DNA from: Atopsyche davidsoni
Lineage: Eukaryota; Arthropoda; Insecta; Trichoptera; Hydrobiosidae
Length of the DNA stretch: 64,000 bases
Direction of reading: 5' to 3'
NCBI GenBank assembly: GCA_022113835.1
Contig: JAILWY010000026.1
Location: 2,438,001-2,502,000, forward strand
Below the pieces are notes generated by a model. It had not been told where the DNA came from. It ran no database searches and worked only from the letters and a program-made list of their open reading frames with translations. The position numbers were made by a program, and so were the translations under genes. Shown here piece by piece: positions 24,159 to 36,550 of the stretch. Position 1 is the first letter of the stretch; every line of letters begins with the position of its first letter.

Positions 24159-25075
24159 CACGAAGTGTTGATTTTTTTGGACATGCCAGATACCTGTTCC
24201 AATAAATCGATGACCGCATTGACCGAAATCCGTTGAAACTCCATGGATAAACTTTTTTGTTTTTAAAACAAAAATAATACAATGTTAAAAATGGTTGATA
24301 CGTTTAGTTTATTCATAAACAAAGAAATAAATTTATCATTTCAAATATTGCACGAAGGGTTGATTTGTTTAAAGTATCAATTAATGCTGACCGCATTAAT
24401 TGAAGTCAACTGGATTTCATGTCATTGGTTTTTCTAAATGAAAAAATAAAGAATCTTGTAATTTAAAAAAAAGGGTATTTTACACATTCCCTTCAAAAAG
24501 TTAACAACTAAAATAGAGAGATCCATGTACACTACCACCTAAGCCACACCTTGTAAACCCCACAACCTGCGCGCAGGGTCACGAGATAGAAAAAGAGAAA
24601 TAAAGAATCTTGTAAGTTTTTTTTCATGTCACTGCCATGGTGCAATGGTAGATTTTTAAGATGTGCCAAGTGCAAATGCAATATTTTTGACAGAGAGTAC
24701 ATGGTGGAATTCCATTTTAATATTTTTGAGTAGAATACTTGAGTGATTTTCCACATGATAATGCCAACGTGAAAACTTTGATTGATAATGTGAAACTCTG
24801 TTTGATAATGCCAACGTGAAATGTTGGCAAAACCGGTCACAAATAAAAACGAACATGTGGAAAATCACTCAAGTATTTTACTCAAAAATATTATAAAAAA
24901 TTGGTGAAAAAAAAATTTAAAAAAATCAAGCCGATTTTACTTTTATAACAGCTTCTCGACAGAAAACACGATTTCAAGGCATCGATGTCGCGCGAAGGGT
25001 TGATTTTTTGGATGTGCCAAATACCTGTGCCAATAAATCGACGGCCGCGTTAACCGGAATCCGCCGTTGCGCAAC
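24159..25075. repeat. Cluster of three related units around a hairpin element
   Basis: A unit beginning CACGAAG(T/G)GTTGATTT occurs at 24159, 24351 and 24991 (there CGCGAAGGGTTGATTTTTTG). The first and third share about 90 bases, including ACCTGTYCCAATAAATCGA and an ACCGMATTGACC-like tail; the middle copy is more diverged. Between them the 38-base arms at 24718..24757 and 24853..24891 (ACTTGAGTGATTTTCCACAT and complement) form a hairpin around about 95 bases. 24537-24600 is related, in reverse, to 50160-50230. Confidence 0.5.
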
Positions 25076-25260
25076 AGCCTGTTCGCGCCGCGGGACGGAC
25101 GACGGTCGGAGGAGCGCCGAGACGCAAAAAACCCGCGGCCGACCGCCTTCTCCGTCCGCGCGACCAGTCCAACTTTTACTTTAGTAGTATTGTGGACTCA
25201 ATAGTAACCACCTCGACACAAACAACAGCCATCTTGGCTCTGTCGATGCGATCGAATTTC
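25076..25260. other. CpG-rich block
   Basis: Very CpG-rich 90 bases (25076-25165), then a perfect AGCCATCTTGGCT palindrome (25228-25240) carrying a YY1/Pho core (GCCAT). It adjoins the third copy of the repeated unit. The function is unknown. Confidence 0.35.
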
Positions 25261-25315
25261 TAGTTTTTTTGCCGAATGCCGAAAACAGAGAATTCACCTT
25301 TTACAGTAAAATTCA

Positions 25316-25546
25316 TTACTAATATGATTAGGCATATTTTTTTGATTCAAAAAAACTCTCCCCAAGCTTACATGGCCGGTGTACTGACCCTTGTACTAAC
25401 GAGTCGCACCGTACGGTACGTTAGTACAAGAGTCAGTACACCGGCTATGTAAGCTTGGGTATGTAGGTTCAAATCCTACACAAGTCACGATACTATTTTT
25501 CTTTTTCTTTGAATGTGAAAAAAAAAATGCCTAATCATATTAGTAA
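25316..25546. mobile_element. TA-inserting palindromic MITE with tRNA-like core, copy 1
   Basis: Termini TTACTAATATGATTAGGCAT and its exact complement bound 231 bp. Inside, 41-base arms (25361..25401 and 25419..25459, starting CCCAAGCTTACATGG) form a near-perfect hairpin with CCGTACGG in the loop. Reading plus from about 25420, TAGTACAAGAG (A-box) and, at 25469 onward, GGTTCAAATCC within GTAGG/CCTAC (B-box and T-arm) mark tRNA ancestry. Sequence beyond the right terminus is shared with the copies near 53 and 56 kb, so the full element may be longer. Confidence 0.65.
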
Positions 25547-25754
25547 GTAATATAAGCCAGTAAAAGTAATTAAAACGCACTTGATTGACATTCATTTCAC
25601 AAAATAGACATAGTAAAATTAATATCCTATAACGATACTGATATAAATCAATTAAATTTATGTTATCAATATATGTTAATCCAATACCACGTGTCGTATG
25701 AAATTCATCAGTGATTTCAAAATATCAAATTAAAATGTTATTTCGCTTGTAGAG

Positions 25755-26258
25755 GGGGTCCAAAGAGAGTATCGGGTATTACTACTAGTAATCAAGTATT
25801 TTTTTATTGTTGATTATAAGAATACAGAATAGAAAATTATTTCGAAAAGATAATGTTATCCAAATAGTGACGGTTACGCTGCTGGCACTGGAACGAAGAT
25901 TGCTGATAACACGCTGACACATAGCCCTCGATATAACTGCCATTTCTGGCCTGATGTTTTGTTTCAATTCCGTTAGGTTCGTCGGATTATTCTCATAAAC
26001 CCTACTTCTAAGGTATCCCCATACGAAATAGTCAAGAGGGCTAAGGTCGGAGCTTCTGGGAGGCCAGTTGATGTTACATCTACGTGAAATGACCATATTA
26101 GGAAATAATTCGTTAACAGCTTCAATTGATTGATTGGATGTATGGCACGTTCTTGAGTTGAAACCTTGAAACTCTTAAAACTCTGGGCCAAAAAAATTTC
26201 GCAGCATATCGCAATAACGGTCACTATTCACATTCACCCAATACTCTTTTTGGACACC
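25755..26258 (-). pseudogene. Degraded mariner/Tc1-type transposase remnant
   Basis: The minus-strand frame 25785..26096 includes WPPRSSDLSPLDYFVWG, then RSRVYENNPTNLTELKQNIR, the C-terminal part of a Tc1/mariner-superfamily DDE transposase with its last catalytic Asp region. Upstream in another frame are NVNSDRYCDMLRNFF and a damaged ATCHTSNQS segment, so at least one frameshift separates them. The N-terminal DNA-binding half is missing. GGGGTCCAAAGAGAGTAT at 25755 and ATACTCTTTTTGGACACC at 26241 are matching terminal inverted repeats. It is an internally deleted element, unable to transpose by itself. Confidence 0.8.
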
Positions 26259-26700
26259 CTGTATTTAAAGGTTATACCGTGAAACTGTAAATTTTAAATA
26301 TAATCAGTCTTATAGGACTTGGGCGTTGTTATTGCATTGAATCTCTGATATGATATGATACAAACGATAATTTATAACGTGGCTATCAAAAGTCGGATCA
26401 TCCGAGATCGCAAGTTGTCGAAAGCATTCGCCATTAGATTTAAACAGGTTTCAGGCGCTCGATTGTCGTGATGGCTGAAAATAGGAGCGGATGTGTCGCT
26501 GCTCCATTTCGGCGGAAGCGCCCCTCGCCGAGGCTGCCGAGGACTGGTTCCGACTGAGGCCAACTGGAGCATGGCGGAAGACGCTCGGAGAAGCCTCATT
26601 TCAAATGCGAGATTTCTTCCAGAACGCGAATCGAGAGCAGAATCAATTGATCGACTTTTTCTGGCCTTTCATATAAAACATTCAAAACGTTGGGTAATTC
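26259..26700. other. GC-rich block
   Basis: 26380-26660 is GC-richer with open frames on both strands (26372..26599 minus, 26491..26714 plus) and no recognisable motif. It may be an intronic regulatory block. Confidence 0.3.
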
Positions 26701-29629
26701 TTACGGTGCAATAATCTTTTATACTTATATGTTATTTTTTATCAAAATCATGAATATCTGAAATCAAAATCATATTCTGTTGTATTTTTTGTGTACATAT
26801 AAAAAAAATCTTTAAAATTACAGACATATATTTTAATCTTGTCTAAAAAGTAAATAAGTTGGTTTACATATTAATATTATAATAGATGTGCACGTGAAGT
26901 TTTATGATTTTTAATTATTTTGTGGTTATATTTTAAGTATTCCAATTATTACGATAACAACAATAACCATAAGATTGTAATCTTTTAATTACGATACATA
27001 AAGCTAGAAAACTGATTAAATACTTTCTCCTTTCCAGCTCGGCGGCCATGGACATAAATTTCATGACTTTTCATCGAATCCCAGAATATAAGTTATGCTG
27101 ACCTTCAGATACAAGAAATTACAATTGGAAAGGGACGCACGAGGGACATGCATGATTTTAACTTTCATATAATATTTTTAATACACATTGGGAAATACAT
27201 CTTAAATAAAAAAAAAAGCTTTTTAGTTCCACATATAATACTTATTATTTAATCATATTGGTTTTAACACAAATTTCTTTATAAACATGTTGGTAGTGAC
27301 TAGCTTTTTTGAGGTCTAACGAAATAAAGATACAATTTCAAAATTAAGTAATTTTTTTCATGACATCCTTAGCCTTTTTTTCGTAGGTAGTGGGGGCGGC
27401 TTGTAGCTCAAAATACAACTACACAGACCCTATATTGGATACATCGTAATTCTAATTGTATTCAAGGTACGAATGAACCTTCGAAGGTCAGAACGTCTCT
27501 GACACACGTGTTCGTCGATTCCTGGCCTCGACGTGGAAATGGTCACAAAAAACTGCTTTAGTATACACCGTGGGTGTAGATTATAATTTAAATTTATATA
27601 AGTACTTCGTCAGTGACGTGGTGCTTTATTTATGCCATGTTCACGTTTAAAGGAGATTAAATTTTATATCGGAATTTTCAATATTTTTGATAACTTATGT
27701 AGACAGAAAAAAAATCATTTATTAATTATTATATTCAAATTAATTATTTGTTTTGTAACCGTCCATGAAAAGTGTATTATTCAACCTAGTTCGTTATAAA
27801 TATCAAAATTAAATTGACGATTAATAATATATATATATTATTAAATTAAGATGCTGTAAAGGCCGAATAAAAATACCATCTCTTATTAATAATTTATAAT
27901 CCAATTCTTGTCTTGATTGATGGACGCTCCAACGTTTTCAATAGTAAACATATTTTTCTGATTTTATTTTAATTATTGGCTTATAAAGCGTACGGCACTG
28001 GTGTTTATCAATCCATCTTATAAATTTAGTATAGGTTTGATGCTGGTCTAAGGGCTATGCGAACTTGGAAGATTGATTCGAAAACGAATCGATTCGATTC
28101 AAGGCATATTTTTTAATACCGAGCTATCCAGCCATTAAAATTGCCTACATTCCTCCAATACAGTAGAATGACCTCAGAACCGAAGCAAGCTTACGGATTC
28201 TAGCACGAACACTGTATTTATAAAGATTAGACATTTCTACCCCACCTTTATAAATCTTTATCAATAAATAATAAAACATAACAACTTGTAAGATAAGCAC
28301 TTAAATAATTTTGTAAATATAGCAATAAAGTTGAGATGTATAAAAATATATCGTAAAAGAGTCGAAATTAACTTCAGTTAATTTCAGTCATTTGCAATGT
28401 TATATTTTATGAATAAATCTAATTACTTATTTGCACAAAAAGCTATTTCAATCAGCTTTGTTGGTTTAATCGATTTTAAAAAAAAATCAGTGTTTGAATG
28501 TGTTTTTAATTAATTTGTTAACGTTTTGTATTTCATCAATTGTCACATAATTAAAGAAATTAAATCACTTTACAAGAAATTGAAAACTGACCATAAAATG
28601 TTAATATGAATTGCGTACAATAATCTCCCATGAAATGCTCTGGTAAATTTGAATTAATTGTAAATGATTACGAAACAGAGAAATGATCACTACCATGACT
28701 GTATAAAATTACTGCACTTTCATGACCAAATAATTATTCTTAAAAAAAAAAACCTTTAAAACATGGCACCATTTGTAAATATAATTCTAAATTAAATAAT
28801 TTTCACAATTTTTGTTTTTTTTAAATATTTTTAATCATTGCCTAAGCTAATGAGAACAGGAAAAGGACACACGTGTTATTGCAGAGAGAACTACCAAATA
28901 AATATAGATAGCAATGCTAATCTTAAGCACCTGCTGAATTTGAGTCAGTTGAATATATCAACACAGTGTAAACAAAACTCAAAATATAAGGAAACCAAAA
29001 ATATGGTTGTTAACCTCTTAGGGAGGTGGGTGAAAGAAAAATAAAAATTCTGAAAGTTTTTTCCCGTAGCAGAGTATAGAAACCGGCTGATTTTATAAAA
29101 TTGACAATGTTTAAACGAAAGTATATTCCTGAGTAGATTTCGCCAAAAAAAGTTGAATCAATAAAATGGCGACCGTCAGTAACCGATTTACACTTGAATA
29201 TCGAGTCCCACTTAGATAATCAAAAGCACCTACTCTATTTGCCCACACACTCATGAATCGTGGCAAAAAATACTGAACATAATAAAGAGTCAATGATTTA
29301 CCGGTCTTTATATATATGTGAAGAATTTTTGATGGTAAACATGTTTAAATAAATAAAAAACCATAGGAAAATATATTACTGGATGCCATATACGCGACGG
29401 AAAACAAATTTATGTAAAATATTTAACTCGTTGTTAGTGTGATTTTATGGAGATTTGATGGAGATGGAGAAAGAAAAAAAAAGTTCTAATAATGCAAATA
29501 AGGATACAACAGAAATTTAAATGAAAAATTCCAAGTAAGTCGTAATTATAATGCGTGATTAAACTCAAAGGTCAAAAAGGAAAGAAAATATGCAAATCCT
29601 GTTTAATTTAGCGTTTCATTTTGGTTTAA
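26701..29629. other. AT-rich intron
   Basis: Long AT-rich stretch. 27050-27150 and 27400-27560 are slightly GC-richer and hold an AAGGTCA at about 27483. A small palindromic TA run lies at 27820-27840. A plus-strand frame at 28838..29044 has no known motif. Confidence 0.5.
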
Positions 29630-29970
29630 AAATTTACATAGCGACGAATAGTAACGCCGTTCGGCGCAACAGCCATCGGATTCCGGCGAACGAATTGTCC
29701 CCGGATTAAAATGGCTATTAAGTCCAAAATCAAGTTCTGGAATGACGGTTTAATTATAAAATTCACAGGCGATTATCTAACAACAAAGACGACTCAAAGT
29801 CAGCGGATAGCCGGCCGAGAGCACATTCAAAATAGCCACTCGGCGCACAAAAAAGAACTATCTATCAAAATAAGTTCACGGCCGAATGTTGACTGGACGG
29901 GCGGAGAGCGCGGGAGGCTCTTGCGGCCCAGCACCCCCGAAACGAGGCTTTCCATGGCCTGAATTGCGCA
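29630..29970. other. GC-richer unique block
   Basis: Sharply bounded block with a plus-strand frame 29711..29962 (MAIKSKIKFWNDG...) of unknown nature. No copy elsewhere in the window; candidate conserved intronic element. Confidence 0.3.
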
Positions 29971-30834
29971 AAACGTAGTCTAGTAACCAATACAGGGATG
30001 TTCTGCTTTCAATTTCAGCGTAAAGCGAAACCCTTAAAAATAAAACCTCTTGAATACATGGTTATTGTTAATTTGACAGCGTTCGCTCCAACGACTCTGC
30101 ATGAGATAGTTACTGAAAAAAAAAGTTGTATTCGTTTTTATATTTTGTATCAAGCAAGTATCACTGTATTATATTGATTTTTTTTTTAATATTACGTATA
30201 GCGTACTTTTCGTGTACGCCCAACGTAGCGTTGGAATTTGCGGGTTCATACGATCGGGCGTTACACAATTTTTTGAATGTTTTTTTTTATGATTTCAAGT
30301 AATTGCGTTCGCTCGCTGCAATATCCGCTTGTGTGATGGATGATTTTCGGGCAGTTATTTTCTACTACAGTAGAAGCGCTGCTCCAATTATTGCAGCAAT
30401 TTATAAATTTACTACCAAATTTTATTTAAATAATTGTTACATTCATTACAGCACCAAAAAAAAAAAAAAAAAGATAATAATAATAAAAAATTTTAAAGCC
30501 CCCTGATATTTGGGTGTAAATCGATAGTGTAATTAATATATAAAATAACAAAGTGTAACAACGCAGTGAGATTTGAAAATCACCATAAAAGACGTCAACG
30601 CCGAAAACAACAATTTAACAATGTTCAATGATTGTCTGGTGTTCATAAGGCGGTATGTCTATAGAGTAAACTGCGATGCATATGCAAATTCAAATCGAAT
30701 ACAATACATAATGCGGTCGTTAAGACAGTGTTTCGCTTGTTCAGATGCTCCGGCTTTCTAGAGTGTGCCCAGTCCTCGCTTCTTTTTTCTATTTTTTTTA
30801 ATTTCTCATTTTATTGAATCTTTACATAACTAGA
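29971..30834. other. AT-rich intron
   Basis: AT-rich with poly(A) near 30455-30475. No feature recognised. Confidence 0.5.
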
Positions 30835-31071
30835 AAAACACGGTCCGCGGGACGGGGTAAATGCACTTTTGCGTAGCGAACCCAACGATCGATGACTTGG
30901 CGCTCGGGAAAAAACCTGGTGCGGTCATAAATCTCTCAACGGAAGATTCTGGCACCGCCTCGGAGGAGCGAGTCAAATTTATACTGCCCACCGCCCAAAG
31001 GTGAGGCGATTTCGTTGTTTTTTTATTTGAATAATTCGCGGTTTGCTGATCTGGCAACCTTGAAATAGAGC
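30835..31071. other. GC-richer block interrupted by a hAT insertion
   Basis: CpG-containing block whose right part (31487 onward) has been separated by the hAT element. It has no recognisable coding content. Confidence 0.35.
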
Positions 31072-31079
31072 GCGTAGAG

Positions 31080-31486
31080 CAGGGACGCGGAACCTTTTTG
31101 CCTTCCGTGCACAATTTTTTCGCCAAGTGCTTCTATTGCACCAAAAAATTTGAGAACATTTCTACCACAATTTTTCTATGATTTCTATGAGTCGTAACAA
31201 TTATGAAACAGCTGTTGCTACTTACTTACAGATAATTTTTTTCTATAGACTTTATTTTCATAATATCTAAGCTTAGAATCTAAGCCAAACAGTACTTATA
31301 AAATACGAGAAATCATATAAGTTGTCAAAATGCTAAAAGTTATGTATTTGTATATTCGCAATATTTAGAAGATTAATCACAGGTCAATTAATGTTTAAAT
31401 GGCTTGGGACTGTTTTTGTTAATTCGCCTCTTAGGATAACGTAATGCACCAACTGGGACAAATGCACTACCGGTTGGCCACACCTG
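31080..31486. mobile_element. Non-autonomous hAT element with perfect 8-bp target duplication
   Basis: The element starts CAGGGACGCGGAACC and ends GGTTGGCCACACCTG, imperfect terminal inverted repeats of hAT type. It is flanked by identical GCGTAGAG copies at 31072..31079 and 31487..31494. It is 407 bp long with no transposase. The intact duplication suggests a fairly recent insertion. Confidence 0.85.
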
Positions 31487-31494
31487 GCGTAGAG

Positions 31495-32609
31495 GTTTGG
31501 ATTCAAATCAGCAAACATGAAACGAGGTGGCCATTTTATGAATTTTACTTACAAATATATGACCCATACAACATGGCGCCGGGTGTTACACAAACTCCCT
31601 GGGCCTTTTGCGTTCTTGTTTATTTTTTTTTAATAATGAATGCATGCATTAAATCGACTACAAAGATGTAAAAAAAAAAATATATATGAAAAGACTTTTC
31701 GATATACAAACTTTTTCAAATTTCACGCAAGAAATTTATTCGGTCAAGCCATAGTTAGTAAGTCGCTTTGTAGTGCCTATACATTGTAGTAACGGTACAT
31801 GTAAATTATAAGCATAAACGCCAGCATTTTTCAACTGAAAAAAATAATATTAGCACAAAACCAAATTGTTCAGATAATAAAATAAAACGTATGCTAAAAT
31901 ATCAAATATGTGGGAAATCAATAATTTGTTAGTGTTGAAGAAAATATTTAATATTTAATTAAAATTTTGATATAATTTTGTGGGTAAAAACAATTACAGT
32001 CGCTGAGGACTATCCAAAAAAAATAGGCTCAAAATGAATGATTAAAATAATAATAAAAATGTAATAAATCATAGAAACCCAATGCGGTGTTTCGATTTTG
32101 TAAGCCAGTTCATTTATATTCTGCGCGGGTACACTTAGTGTTAGGAGATATATTTTCAATTCACGATAACAGTACCGAAGATATTTCCCACCTTCCGGAA
32201 CGTCCTAATACGGCCGCCAATAACAGCGAGTGTACATCCTGATCCTGATAACTAACCGCAGCCTAATATGGAGTCCTGTGAACGTCGCGATCTGTGATCT
32301 TTGCGGCTCGGAATCATACCACCAGCAATAAATTATTATTTGGGTGACTTGACTTTTTAATATTGCTGGACTTAAATTTACTTATCTGTTTTTGGAAAAA
32401 ATTATAGTCTGTATTCGGCTGTACTACCGATTTCCTAACACTGTAGTAAATTCCGCATCCACGTTAGTTCCTTTTTTTCCTTGGACAATTACCTGTAAAA
32501 TAGTCTAATATAAACTATATTAGTGAGTAGTTTAGTTTATTTATTATTCTATTGCATGGCTGCCATTCTGTGCCCTGAGCGTGTGTTAAGGATGGGTAGT
32601 GAAATAGTG
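31495..32609. other. Intron with one GC-richer patch
   Basis: AT-rich apart from 32145-32340, which contains GATA-type sites (CTGATAAC) and CpG. The plus-strand frame 31444..31671 straddles the hAT end and is not real. An A-run with a short (TA)n tract lies at 31670-31688. Confidence 0.4.
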
Positions 32610-32885
32610 GACTTGGAATGATTGTGGAAGGATGTGCTCTGGAAGTACCCCGTGCTATTGTTTCTGTAGCCTGCTACAGAAAGAGTAACAGATCTAAACG
32701 CCAGAGCTTTGTATTATTTTTATAATAATGGGGTTGGGCAGCAGCATACGTAGAAGTACCCGGGGACCCTCTACTCTACACTATTTTTCCCTTAGAAAAC
32801 CATGAAATTCAGCATAAATGTATGCTCAATGAGATGGTCGCCAACCTCCTCTGAGGAGAGGCACTCGATGTAGAAGATGATTAAA
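32610..32885. repeat. Dispersed repeat family X, copy 1
   Basis: Shares ATTGTGGA(A/G)GGATGTGCTCT and following sequence with 52530-52695 and 55636-55800. Its second half (ACCCGGGGACC...CCTTAGAAAACCA) matches 53038-53165. This copy lacks the MITE sequence that separates the halves at 52.7 kb. No coding capacity. Confidence 0.6.
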
Positions 32886-32929
32886 CAACATTTTACTTAG
32901 ATAAAATAAATCACATAAGTATAATGTAT

Positions 32930-33370
32930 ACTTTGAAATGATGTTTTTATTGCGACCGACTTGCTATCAGCCGAAGGTATGCCTTTATTCAAGGTGTTTT
33001 TTTATGGTTTTATGTAGGACGCTATTGGCTGATTGCAAGTCGGTTGCGAGTTGTGTCGCGGCGCGGCTTGAAGATGCACGTGCTAATTCAAGATGGACTT
33101 GCTGTGTACTATTAATAATTCGCGGAGAGAGCTCCAGGCATGAAGAGTAAAAAGAGAGTCGCAAGTCTGCGCGGGGAGGAAGCGCCGGGAATGCCATGCC
33201 ATTGCGCCGGGCTGATATTCTGCCAGGCTGCCAGGCTGCCAGGCTACCAGGCTGCCAGGCTTGCCAGGCTGCCAGGCTGCCGGGAGCCCAGAGTGTCGAG
33301 GAGGTACCGAGAGAGTACATATTAATAACCAGGTATGCGCCGTGCGCGTGGCGGCGGTCGTTTACCTTCA
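32930..33370. other. GC-rich block with an 8-bp minisatellite
   Basis: GC-richer block containing about seven tandem copies of an 8-base unit (CTGCCAGG, with one 9-base variant and one base change) at 33221..33283. Overlapping open frames on both strands come from the repeat. Confidence 0.6.
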
Positions 33371-34079
33371 CACAATGCGTGTCACCATAAACCATAGACT
33401 GTTTATTTATTTATTGCCAGCAAATAAAATATCCATCCGTGAGTCATGTGACATAACGAATCCGATGTAATAACAAATTAATGCAACGAAATAACGGGGT
33501 TTTATTATAGTTGTATACATTTCACCGCAATAAAAAAATATAATATTTATGGCCTTTACAAAAATTTTAGCATCCTAATTTAATACGTAGATTAATGTAT
33601 AGAAAAAAAAAAACAATCTTTTTTTCATTTGCGAGATTTACGATTTTAGCAAATATGAGTTATGTATTATGTTTTAAATTAACCGGTTTTGTAATTTGAA
33701 TTTGAAACTATTATATAATTTACAAATAAAATAACTGATATTATATATAAAGACTGTGTTGTGTTATTATATTATAAAGGGCAACTGGATGATCATTCAC
33801 TGAACCAATTAAAATAATAAACATGCTATTTTATCTATATTATAGATCTTGAGAATTGGGATAACGTGTAATTATGATCGTAGATATTTTATAAGTCAAC
33901 AGTCAGATAATTCTTAAATAAATGTAACTGTACCGAGCACGAAATGTTGAAATCATGATGGTTACATCAGTCGACGTTGATTCCACAGCTACTTTGTATG
34001 TTTTTGAGTACAGTATGTTAAAATAATTTAAATACATCATATTCATTTTGCCCAAAAATTAAAAAAAAAATGATGTACT
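33371..34079. other. AT-rich intron
   Basis: No feature recognised. Confidence 0.5.
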
Positions 34080-34375
34080 CTAGTTTAGGGTGCAGGGGTG
34101 GTGATGAGATTAAGTTCTGGAATGGCGCCTCGCGTCCTCGCCCCGCCATGGAAGTCGACATTCGCTGCAGTTTTCGCTCAGCCGCTCGACTTTCCGCCTC
34201 GTCACCCCCGGAGAAGCCATTGGTGTTTTTACACAATTTCCAAGATGGATGCCGGGTGCATTGCGCCTCGCTGCAGTTCGCCAACCTTGCCGGCTGTATG
34301 TACCGTCTGCGCCAGGGGTCGCCAAGCCCGGCGCACGACACCCGCCACGACGCGACTCTTCAAATCGTAATATTA
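34080..34375. other. GC-rich block
   Basis: About 290 bases of GC-rich sequence open in four frames, none recognisable. CAGGGGTCGCCAAGC at 34313 looks like a hAT terminus, but I found no partner. Confidence 0.3.
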
Positions 34376-34909
34376 GTTTAATCACGTTTTCGTTAGACTC
34401 TTCATAAAATAAGCATTAAAATAAAATATTTTTTTATTCTAAATTAAATGTATAATATATAAATATTATAAATTTTTCTAGTTGCTTCAAGCGTTTGGCT
34501 GCATACGTTGCATAAATGAGTTGTGTTATTTTTTTAAAGCATTTTTAAAATTTATATTTAAAAATAATAATTGTTTTAAAAAAAAACACGTTTTCATTAG
34601 ATTGATTATAGATTAAAATTTTATTTATTGAAAGTGTTTACGGAGAAGGGTTTTGGTTTATTAGGTTAAATATTTACTAAAACCAAATTAGATGCTCAAA
34701 AGAATTTACCAGCCACAATAATGAAAAAAAAAATTAAGAGTTCATAGCTTATGTACAAGTGGGTATAAAAAAAAACTGTGCGGTAAAAAATAATGTAAAA
34801 AATAATTTCAAATAAAATCCATCAAACAGACGTTAACTATTCACGATTACAAAGACTGTCCATAACGCCAATTGTCCAATCAAAAGTAACAGGGTACAAT
34901 AAACTAGAC
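34376..34909. other. AT-rich intron
   Basis: No feature recognised. Confidence 0.5.
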
Positions 34910-35145
34910 TCGGATGGAAAGCCATTATGTTTCAGCGTCGATCGTGGCCTCCTACGCCGAGTCAAAGGGTTCACGTCCCGGGTCGGCGCGGAACAATGAA
35001 CCGGCCGTGACGCAAGAGCCGCCTTCCCGCTGGGCCACCGGCGGTCACGGCAACTGGAGCTCTCCACCACCTCTCCACCACCTCTCCACCACCTCTTCAC
35101 CACCTCTTTACCACCTCTCCACCACCTCTTCACCACCACTGCATT
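34910..35145. repeat. GC-rich block ending in an 11-bp CCACCTCTYCA tandem repeat
   Basis: 35061..35138 is about seven tandem copies of an 11-base unit (CACCACCTCTC with T variants). The preceding 34910-35060 is GC-rich and unique. Open frames on both strands are produced by the repeat. Confidence 0.65.
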
Positions 35146-35499
35146 CCTGGTACTTCGGATGCATTTCCATATTATTTTAGTAAAAATAAATGCATTTTTC
35201 TTTTATACGCGTGTTTTTTTGCACGCCGTGTTTAATCAACATCTTCCTCGGCTCTATAAATGATTAAAATCACTATTTTCTTAGCTGAGTAAATCTAAAT
35301 GAGACTCTTAACAGCATGATAAAATAGTTAAGCAATATTGATATAGAAAAAAAAATAATATGATTTTTCAAGGACTAAAGCTAAGGTTAATGTTATTTAC
35401 TAATTATTAGAAAAAGTGGAAAAATAAAAATTAAATGTATATATTTTATTTAATTAACTTAAATACAGGTTAAAAACCCTAGATAATAAAAAAAACCTA

Positions 35500-35535
35500 T
35501 ATATACACACACACACACATATATATATATATGAG
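35500..35535. repeat. Dinucleotide microsatellite
   Basis: Adjacent (AC)n and (AT)n runs. Confidence 0.9.
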
Positions 35536-35544
35536 ATTTCTCAC

Positions 35545-35808
35545 ATGACATATCTGATTGTTACGGGAAGGGCGGAAGATAGACAGTCGTGGCTCATAGT
35601 GGAAGTGGTCCACGGTCTGAAAAGGAATTCCTGGGAAGCTGCGGTGATTCATTTGATTTCGAGGGAGACAGGCTGGCGCAGGATGACTCACCAGCTGGTG
35701 CCGGAGAACTCAGCGGGGATCTGGGAAGGCTTTGTTTCATATGACCCGAAGTGGCCGAATGGCCGAATTAGTCATGAATATTTAACGGAAAAAATGGGTG
35801 GATATTAA
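35545..35808 (+). other. Orphan open reading frame, 87 codons
   Basis: Begins MTYLIVTGRAEDRQSWLIVE and ends EYLTEKMGGY before TAA. The residue mix is balanced, with several Trp, and looks more protein-like than most frames here. No domain is recognised, and no promoter or splice site was identified. It directly follows the microsatellite. It could be a fragment of an old mobile element, a small gene, or a GC-richer intronic block that happens to be open. Confidence 0.2.
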
Positions 35809-35815
35809 CTAAAGT

Positions 35816-36542
35816 CATATCAGACTGTGAGTAATATCATCATAAGATGTTTCACGGTCATGGGTGGTGATTCTGTTCTGTGGATTCATGGTACTGAATT
35901 TGCCATGTTCGCATACAAATTAATATAACTATCATGGTCTTAAGACATTTGAAGGTGTTAGTGCACAGTGAGCGATACTCTTTGAATAAAATAATGTTTA
36001 ATTAAAATAAATTATTTTGAACATCATAGATAAATAAATACGTCATCGTGCTTTTACGCAAATCTACGTTTAGTGTTACTTCAAAACTTAAAATACTGTT
36101 CATTTAAAATTGATTATTTAAACTAGATCAATTCCTTAAAATCTCAAACAAGCCATTTATGGTACTCGTTTTTTTTGAGTCACGATTGATAAGTCTATGT
36201 TATAGTTTTAATTCACAGTAGTCATGGTAGTTTTGATAGTTTAAATAACTAAATAGAAATAGTTTAGAAATCATGCCAATATTACCTGTTCTACTATCAT
36301 TATAATTCCAACAAAATCACTTTAAAACTGTCATTATTGAGTTAGAATTGTTCGGCAAAACCACTGGGAACCCATTAGTACCCGTAGTCACCTGTTTGTA
36401 GATACTTACGGTCTATTTAAGGACCCCTAAGTGGTGTCGTGACCTTCGTGGAATTCCTAATGGTGGATTTATAATCGTGAATTTCAAATTACGCATTGTA
36501 TGTGGATTAGTATAATTACCTACAAATCTATAGTATTCAAGT
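35816..36542. other. AT-rich intron
   Basis: No feature recognised. Confidence 0.5.
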
Positions 36543-36550
36543 AATTAGTA

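Noticed and set aside
32985..33395. 136-codon minus-strand frame with Trp-Gln-Pro-Gly repeats
   Set aside because: Translation of the 8-base tandem repeat; no flanking domain.
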